Source of the DNA: Pseudomonadota bacterium
GTDB taxonomy: Bacteria; Pseudomonadota; Alphaproteobacteria; Acetobacterales; Acetobacteraceae
DNA length: 9,275 nucleotides
Direction: 5' to 3'
NCBI GenBank assembly: GCA_021808985.1
Contig: JAKBAQ010000099.1
Coordinates: forward strand, 1 to 9,275
Shown: positions 5,586 through 9,275 of the stretch, one piece after another
Numbering within the stretch: position 1 is the first letter of the stretch
Layout: each line of letters starts with the position of its first letter
Made by a program: the position numbers and the translations under genes
Notes under the pieces: model-generated
Seen by the model: the letters and a program-made list of their open reading frames with translations, nothing else
Database searches by the model: none
What the model was told of the DNA's origin: nothing

Positions 5586-5798
5586 ATGGGAATGTTCAAG
5601 GATTTTTCAATAAAAAAATCTAACGAGGAAGGCACCAGCTATCTGATCAGAATCGAGGATGATTGTGGAGGGTCGATTCAGCTGACGGCATGCTTCGATG
5701 ACCTCGACCTGATCGCCGAGCAGGTTGGCGCGCATCTGGACGCGATGGTGCAGGCGGCGGCGCAGCGGGAAATGAGCGCGTATTGGCAGATGGAATGA
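5586..5798 (+). CDS. Small hypothetical protein (70 aa) at the end of the P450 operon
   Basis: I do not recognise a family. The protein starts basic and AT-rich (MGMFKDFSIKKS), then has an apparent strand pattern (TSYLIRIEDD, 17-26; GGSIQLTACF, 28-37) and an amphipathic C-terminal helix (about 39-66: DLDLIAEQVGAHLDAMVQAA). It has two cysteines (27 and 36), too few and too far apart for a ferredoxin, and no signal peptide or membrane segment. It is acidic overall. A GGGGAG (5570-5575) lies ten bases before the ATG, which is rather far; an alternative start is Met3. It lies 28 bases after the P450 and directly before a terminator, so it is probably co-transcribed. A role as P450 accessory or small binding protein is only a guess from position. 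Confidence 0.7.
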   Translation: MGMFKDFSIKKSNEEGTSYLIRIEDDCGGSIQLTACFDDLDLIAEQVGAHLDAMVQAAAQREMSAYWQME

Positions 5799-5827
5799 AT
5801 GGCGGCGCTGAAGGGCGCCGCCATTTT
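5798..5827 (+). terminator. Intrinsic terminator of the SDR-P450 operon
   Basis: The stem AATGGCGGCGC (5798-5808) pairs exactly with GCGCCGCCATT (5815-5825) around a six-base loop, and the T-run reaches 5827. It starts at the last base of the small ORF's stop codon and lies directly before the convergent LuxC-like gene end (5829). It therefore probably ends transcripts from the plus side and may also work, less well, on the minus strand. Confidence 0.75.
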
Positions 5828-5828
5828 G

Positions 5829-7352
5829 TCAGTTCTGCGTGTAAGCTTCCACGGTGAAGGGAAAGCGCGCGGCCGGGGCGGTGTTTGCGCCCGTGCCCGG
5901 CTGGCGGGCGGCGGCATAGACAAGGCCGCCGAGGGGTTGCGCGCTTTCATTGACGATCCATTTGCACAGGCGGCGGTCCAGCTCCAGGCTGTCATGCGGC
6001 AGCCATGGCGGATGGTTCAGCGCATGGCCAAGTGAGACGATGCGCTGCGCGCCATAAAGCGGTGCGATGTTGAGAAGTTTTTCCTTCAATGATTCCGGGT
6101 ATACGCCGATGGTCTGGGTATAGGAATCGATCCGTTGGATGATTTCATCCAATGAGCTGACCGGGACGATGTTGGCCGTGCGGTCGGCCAGGGCGGCGGA
6201 GAAATCGACCGGCTCAGGCAGTTGCGAGACGATGACGCAGCCTTCTTCATCCTCGCCGCCGATGACGTTGAACCATTCATCCTGCAGCCGGATGGAATCG
6301 ACGCTGGCTTTCAACTGGCGGTCATAATTTTTCGGCTTGGTGCTGACCGTGGGGGAAAGCCCCAGCATTTCCTCATAGACGCAGGCGCCAAGCTGATTGA
6401 CACGGTCAAGATCCTCGGCGCTGCCGTTGGTGAGGACGTAGACGACGCGCGCGTTGACGCAGCCGACCTGGTTGAGGGTGCCGACATCCACGGCGATGCG
6501 CAACGCCGCCTCGCGCATGGCGGCGGGGGTGGCGAGCGCCTCCGCCCCGGCGATGCTGATGCTGTATTTCGGGTCGAGCGAAATGAGCTCCAGGCCGGGC
6601 TGAATGAATTTGGTAACGTGCTTCACACTGTCAAATCCGCCCCAGGCGACGATTTTTTCGACGTTGTGCGGCTGGTAGATGCGTTTTTCGACCGCCTCGT
6701 CACCACCGCGCCAATAGGCGATGGCGCAGTGGCGGGTGAGCGGATGATCCAGCGCCATTTCGCACATCGTTTTGCCGATGGCGATGGCGGTGAATGGATC
6801 GTTGGAGGGCACCTTGATGATGGCGTCGCTCCGGGTGATGGCGTTGCGGATGATGGTTTCAGCCGCAACGGTGGGGGAGTTGCCGGCGATGATGTGCAGG
6901 CTGCGGGCGCCGAAAGCCCGCACGGAGCCGGTGGTGCCGCCTTCGGCAGGCTGCGGCACCCAGCCTTCGAGATAGGCGATGCCTATCGCGTTATCGGCGA
7001 TGGCGCGCACACGCTCACGCGCGAACATCGCGCCGATGCCGGCGTAGAAAGTATCAATAATCGGTTTCGTGGTGGGCGCGGTGGCGTAGGTCATGTCCTT
7101 CGCGGCGCGCAGGTGGGGGTTTTTTTCAATATTCAGGCGCGCGCCAAGTTCACTGAGATAATCGAGGATGTCATCGAATGTCAGCTGGTAGAGATCGGCC
7201 AGGGCGGCGGGGCTGGGAAGGGGAATGCGGCCCGCGTGTTTATGCGGGTCCGGCGCGCGGAAGACGAGGGAGCCGCCGCGGCCGCCGAATTCGATCAGGT
7301 CATCCTCGATGATCTGACCGCGAATGATCATGCTGGCGATATTGCTGGCCAT
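5829..7352 (-). CDS. LuxC-like acyl reductase (aldehyde-forming)
   Basis: A 507-residue member of the LuxC branch of the aldehyde-dehydrogenase-like fold, slightly longer than marine LuxC proteins (about 480). LuxC takes an acyl group from an adenylate-forming partner or CoA onto a cysteine and reduces it with NADPH to an aldehyde. Seen here: nucleotide-binding region FGARSLHIIAGNSPTVAAE (147-165) and IIKVPSNDPFTA (178-189), WRGGDEAVE (214-222), VEKIVAWGGFDSV (231-243), and the catalytic segment NQVGCVNARV (294-303) with Cys298 as probable nucleophile. The C-terminal part keeps the fold to about 500. The ATG at 7350-7352 has only a weak upstream AGAAAGA; Met8 is an alternative start. It lies 23 bases after the luxE-like gene and is clearly co-transcribed. 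No luxA/luxB is nearby, so a metabolic role in acid reduction is inferred. An acyl-CoA substrate is also possible. Confidence 0.85.
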   Translation of the reverse strand: MASNIASMIIRGQIIEDDLIEFGGRGGSLVFRAPDPHKHAGRIPLPSPAALADLYQLTFDDILDYLSELGARLNIEKNPHLRAAKDMTYATAPTTKPIIDTFYAGIGAMFARERVRAIADNAIGIAYLEGWVPQPAEGGTTGSVRAFGARSLHIIAGNSPTVAAETIIRNAITRSDAIIKVPSNDPFTAIAIGKTMCEMALDHPLTRHCAIAYWRGGDEAVEKRIYQPHNVEKIVAWGGFDSVKHVTKFIQPGLELISLDPKYSISIAGAEALATPAAMREAALRIAVDVGTLNQVGCVNARVVYVLTNGSAEDLDRVNQLGACVYEEMLGLSPTVSTKPKNYDRQLKASVDSIRLQDEWFNVIGGEDEEGCVIVSQLPEPVDFSAALADRTANIVPVSSLDEIIQRIDSYTQTIGVYPESLKEKLLNIAPLYGAQRIVSLGHALNHPPWLPHDSLELDRRLCKWIVNESAQPLGGLVYAAARQPGTGANTAPAARFPFTVEAYTQN

Positions 7353-7375
7353 GAGTGAGAATCTTTCTGCTGGGG

Positions 7376-8830
7376 TCAGGAGAAGCTGGTTAGGTAGTCA
7401 AGCGCGTCGGCATGCGCCTGGGGGGTGGCGGCGCAGGTGATCTTGTCATCCCCGCCACGCTTTTCACTGTAGCGCACGACATGATCCGCCATGTGCACGG
7501 TGGTCTGGCCGCAGCTGCAGGGGGATGTGAAATCAATCTCCAGCTCGTCGCCGGTGATGATGCCTCCCCAATGGCCGGTGATGCCGATATCGAAGAAGGC
7601 CGCGCGGCCTTTTTGCACGCCGTTGCGGGGCAGGAGACGGCTGGTGTCAGGGTCCAGCAGGAAGGGGATGATCCACGGCTGCGCGTGGTAGCGCCCGCTT
7701 CTGCACATTTTGAACAGGCCGGTGAGCTCGGACATGCCGTAATAGCGGTCCAGCCGCTCAATGCCGAAAAATTCCTGCACCTGCTCCACCCAGTCAGCCG
7801 GGAGCGGCATACCCTTGGCGCCGCCGGCGGAGCCGATGGTGGATTCCGGCGCGAATTCGCACCGCAACCCGCGCTCCAGCCCGCGCGCCGCGACCTGGTG
7901 CAGGGGATAGCTGGGATACATGCAGCAAACGCGGCTGCCGCGCAGGGTTTCAGACAATTCGGTGATGAAACTCACCTGGCTGGCGGCCATGCCGGCCTGC
8001 TGGCGCTCCAGTTCGCCGCGCCGGGCGAGCAGGCTGGGGGGAACATCGACACGGCTGGCATCACCCTTGGCGGCGGCGGCGCGCAGCTGGGCGCCGAGCC
8101 ACATGAGGTCGGCGCTGCCGCGCTCGGGGTAGAGCGGGTGGAAGTGGTCCTCTCTTCCGCCGCCCAGAATTTTCTTGAGATACTGGCCGGAGCGGAAGCT
8201 CATGAGATGGCCGTCAGAAAAAGTGGGCCAGATGACATGATAGAGGCCGGAGAGGGCGGTGGCGGAGAGAGGCGCGCCGAATTTCTGCACTTCAGAGACG
8301 CGCTGCGCGCGAAAGCAAAGCTCCATGTCAGACTTCAGGCGGGGGATGAAGGACATCGTGCCGGTGGAGCCGGAGGTGGTGACGGCGTCCAGCCCGGTTT
8401 CCTCGGCCAGGAAATCAAGCCAGCCGTCGATGGAATCGCAGCCGGTGGCGTCAATCTTTGAAAGATCGGCGGCGGTGATTTTGTTCAGCCAGATGGTGAG
8501 CTGATCAAACCGGCGCTTGCCCAGGAAGGAGACGGGATAGGATTTGTACATGGTATGCTCAAACAGCAGCGGCACCACGGCCTCTACGTCATCAATGCGT
8601 TTGATGCCCTGGTTCGCGGCGAGTTTGCCCACCATGGGGATGCGCTCGGCCTGCTCGGCGAAACGGCGCGAGAGGGCGGTGGCTTGCAGCTCGTCCATCC
8701 GGTGGCGCGGAATGCTGTGCATCCGCGTGATGGAATGCTCAAAAAAACTGGCGGGGTCTGACATGAAGCGGGTCACGTCGTCCTGTTCCGGCGCGGCTGG
8801 CTGGAGTGTGGCGGATGCGCTTTGTGACAT
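7376..8830 (-). CDS. LuxE/PaaK-like acid-activating enzyme (acyl-protein synthetase type)
   Basis: A 484-residue adenylate-forming enzyme that resembles LuxE acyl-protein synthetase and phenylacetate-CoA ligase. It would activate a carboxylate as acyl-AMP and hand it to LuxC, itself or CoA. Motifs: phosphate loop TSGSTGT (152-158), A5 motif YYGMSELTG (363-371), TGDE (426-429) as the ribose-binding Asp motif, then CSCG (438-441) and RGGDDKI (458-464), corresponding to the CxCG and G-R-x-D-D hinge of PaaK/LuxE proteins. LuxE itself is near 380 residues, so about 100 extra N-terminal residues are present here. The ATG at 8828-8830 is chosen for a GGGAGA about seven bases upstream; an in-frame TTG at 8845 would start inside that Shine-Dalgarno. 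It is first in the operon, before the LuxC-like gene. The acid substrate is unknown. Confidence 0.82.
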   Translation of the reverse strand: MSQSASATLQPAAPEQDDVTRFMSDPASFFEHSITRMHSIPRHRMDELQATALSRRFAEQAERIPMVGKLAANQGIKRIDDVEAVVPLLFEHTMYKSYPVSFLGKRRFDQLTIWLNKITAADLSKIDATGCDSIDGWLDFLAEETGLDAVTTSGSTGTMSFIPRLKSDMELCFRAQRVSEVQKFGAPLSATALSGLYHVIWPTFSDGHLMSFRSGQYLKKILGGGREDHFHPLYPERGSADLMWLGAQLRAAAAKGDASRVDVPPSLLARRGELERQQAGMAASQVSFITELSETLRGSRVCCMYPSYPLHQVAARGLERGLRCEFAPESTIGSAGGAKGMPLPADWVEQVQEFFGIERLDRYYGMSELTGLFKMCRSGRYHAQPWIIPFLLDPDTSRLLPRNGVQKGRAAFFDIGITGHWGGIITGDELEIDFTSPCSCGQTTVHMADHVVRYSEKRGGDDKITCAATPQAHADALDYLTSFS

Positions 8831-8854
8831 TCTGGTTTCTCCCAAATTTTTCGT

Positions 8855-8884
8855 TTTATAGAGCCGCGTCGGTAGTTAAATCAA
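8855..8884 (-). promoter_or_regulatory. Candidate promoter of the luxE-luxC-like operon
   Basis: On the minus strand, TTGATT (8879-8884) and TATAAA (8855-8860) are separated by 18 bases. The predicted start near 8848 leaves a leader of roughly 18 bases carrying the Shine-Dalgarno. The centre of the T-N11-A palindrome (8898-8918) falls about 60 bases upstream of that start, the classical position for LysR activator binding. Confidence 0.5.
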
Positions 8885-8897
8885 ATTCATGATTAGT

Positions 8898-8918
8898 AAT
8901 TTAAAAATGCATTAAATT
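8898..8918. promoter_or_regulatory. Candidate LysR box upstream of the luxE-like gene
   Basis: The arms AATTTAA (8898-8904) and TTAAATT (8912-8918) are perfect complements around seven bases, and the site contains T-N11-A (T8902, A8914). It lies 14 bases upstream of the -35 box of the luxE-like promoter. It matches the site beside lysR at 13 of 19 positions, including the core ATGYATT. The area is AT-rich, which makes chance similarity easier. Confidence 0.45.
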
Positions 8919-8920
8919 AA

Positions 8921-8926
8921 TATAAT
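8921..8926 (+). promoter_or_regulatory. Possible -10 box towards the transketolase-like gene
   Basis: An exact TATAAT on the plus strand, but with no recognisable -35 box; the region where one belongs is the candidate LysR box. It would give a leader of about 145 bases to the gene at 9079. It could be a regulator-dependent promoter, or simply part of the AT-rich tract. Confidence 0.25.
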
Positions 8927-9078
8927 CGCGGCAATGCCAAGGCTGGACAGGAGATGCGCGAAGGGCCGAATATAGCCTCACACGATTTTGTTGCGATGCA
9001 GCAATTTTGTGGCCCTCGCAACCAGGCCGTGGCCGCCGGTGATTCCCATGACGGCGGCTTTGCTCTAGACTTCCAGGC

Positions 9079-9275
9079 ATGAATGAAATGCGGCCGATAG
9101 AACCGGAACTCGATGGATTGGAAATGTTGGCGGCCATTGAGCGGAAGCTGCTCTGGCTATCCTCATGGATGATCCATAACGCCAACCATCTGCGGCCAAA
9201 CCGCGATGGCCTGAAGGTCGGCGGGCATCAGGCTTCCTGCGCCTCGGTTACCGCCATTATGGCGGCTTTGTATTT
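9079..9275 (+). CDS. Transketolase / pyruvate dehydrogenase E1-like protein, N-terminal part
   Basis: Sixty-five complete codons; the gene continues past the right edge. The translated start contains LEMLAAIERKLLWLSSWM (14-31), HNANHLRPNRDGLKVGGHQA (33-52) and SCASVTAIMAALYF (53-66, the last residue completed by inference). The L-K-V-G-G-H-Q-A-S stretch matches the N-terminal thiamine-diphosphate domain of bacterial transketolase-like proteins related to homodimeric pyruvate dehydrogenase E1 (compare the GGH-x-A-S of AceE). Such enzymes cleave or decarboxylate ketoacids or sugar phosphates with thiamine diphosphate and magnesium. The start at 9079 follows an in-frame stop at 9049-9051; its Shine-Dalgarno (CCAGG) is weak, and Met4 (9088) is an alternative. 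It is divergent from the luxE-like gene. The reaction cannot be settled from this fragment. Confidence 0.75.
   Translation, partial: MNEMRPIEPELDGLEMLAAIERKLLWLSSWMIHNANHLRPNRDGLKVGGHQASCASVTAIMAALY

Larger units (their letters stand above)
8831..9078. other. Divergent control region between the luxE-like and transketolase-like genes
   Basis: A 248-bp gap with no supported gene. The left half (8845-8930) is very AT-rich and holds the luxE-like promoter, the candidate LysR box and a plus-strand TATAAT (8921-8926). The right half is GC-rich with two weak hairpins: TTGTTGC/GCAGCAA near 8990-9006 with one mismatch, and GCCGCCG/CGGCGGC (9032-9038 with 9052-9058) shortly before the transketolase-like start. 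A 13-codon ATG frame at 8935 is too short to call. Confidence 0.5.

Noticed and set aside
6222..7358. Long plus-strand open frame (about 378 codons) antisense to the LuxC-like gene
   Set aside because: Gly/Ala/Asp-rich translation without motifs, typical of the shadow of a GC-rich gene. The minus-strand LuxC-like protein explains the region.
7412..8461. Long plus-strand open frame (about 349 codons) antisense to the LuxE-like gene
   Set aside because: Same reason: low-complexity Gly/Ala translation and no start signal, while the opposite strand carries adenylate-forming motifs.
5829..8830. A luminescence (lux) operon
   Set aside because: Only LuxC-like and LuxE-like genes are present. No luciferase subunits or LuxD-like thioesterase are encoded, and the neighbours are catabolic.
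1..9275. tRNA, rRNA or CRISPR array
   Set aside because: I saw no cloverleaf with a TTC-containing T-loop, no rRNA-like tracts, and no regularly spaced identical repeats.

Overview
The window looks like part of an alphaproteobacterial chromosome or large replicon. The coding sequence is GC-rich with many gcg/ggc codons. The regulators are of MarR and LysR type. The catabolic-style genes are packed into short divergent operons. An AT-rich interspersed repeat with long perfect hairpins sits between two genes; from memory it resembles intergenic repeats of acidophilic Acetobacteraceae (Acidiphilium/Acidocella type), so I lean towards that family, without certainty.

Layout. (1) Positions 1-153, minus strand: the first 51 codons of a crotonase-family (enoyl-CoA hydratase/isomerase) gene. 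It is divergent across a 333-bp regulatory gap from a MarR-family regulator (487-999, plus). (2) Positions 1001-1181: a MITE-like repeat with terminal inverted repeats and an apparent CTAAG target duplication that includes the marR stop codon. A strong intrinsic terminator follows at 1207-1250. (3) Minus strand, 1270-3382: a LysR regulator (2468-3382) followed by an acyl-CoA dehydrogenase (1270-2436). (4) Plus strand, 3442-5798, divergent from lysR: a short-chain dehydrogenase, a cytochrome P450 and a 70-residue protein I do not recognise, ending at a terminator hairpin (5798-5827). (5) Minus strand, 5829-8830, convergent with the P450 operon: a LuxE/PaaK-like acid-activating enzyme and then a LuxC-like acyl reductase. 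(6) From 9079, plus strand: the start of a thiamine-diphosphate enzyme of the transketolase / pyruvate dehydrogenase E1 type, cut by the window end.

How it may work together (inference). The P450 would hydroxylate a hydrophobic substrate. The SDR would interconvert an alcohol and a carbonyl. The LuxE-like and LuxC-like proteins would activate a carboxylic acid with ATP and reduce it to an aldehyde. The acyl-CoA dehydrogenase and crotonase fit beta-oxidation-like steps. No luxA/luxB is present, so the Lux-type pair is not for luminescence here. Two AT-rich T-N11-A palindromes that resemble each other lie between lysR and the SDR (3387-3405) and upstream of the luxE-like gene (8898-8918). This suggests that one LysR regulator ties both operons into a single pathway. 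The substrate cannot be read from the sequence.
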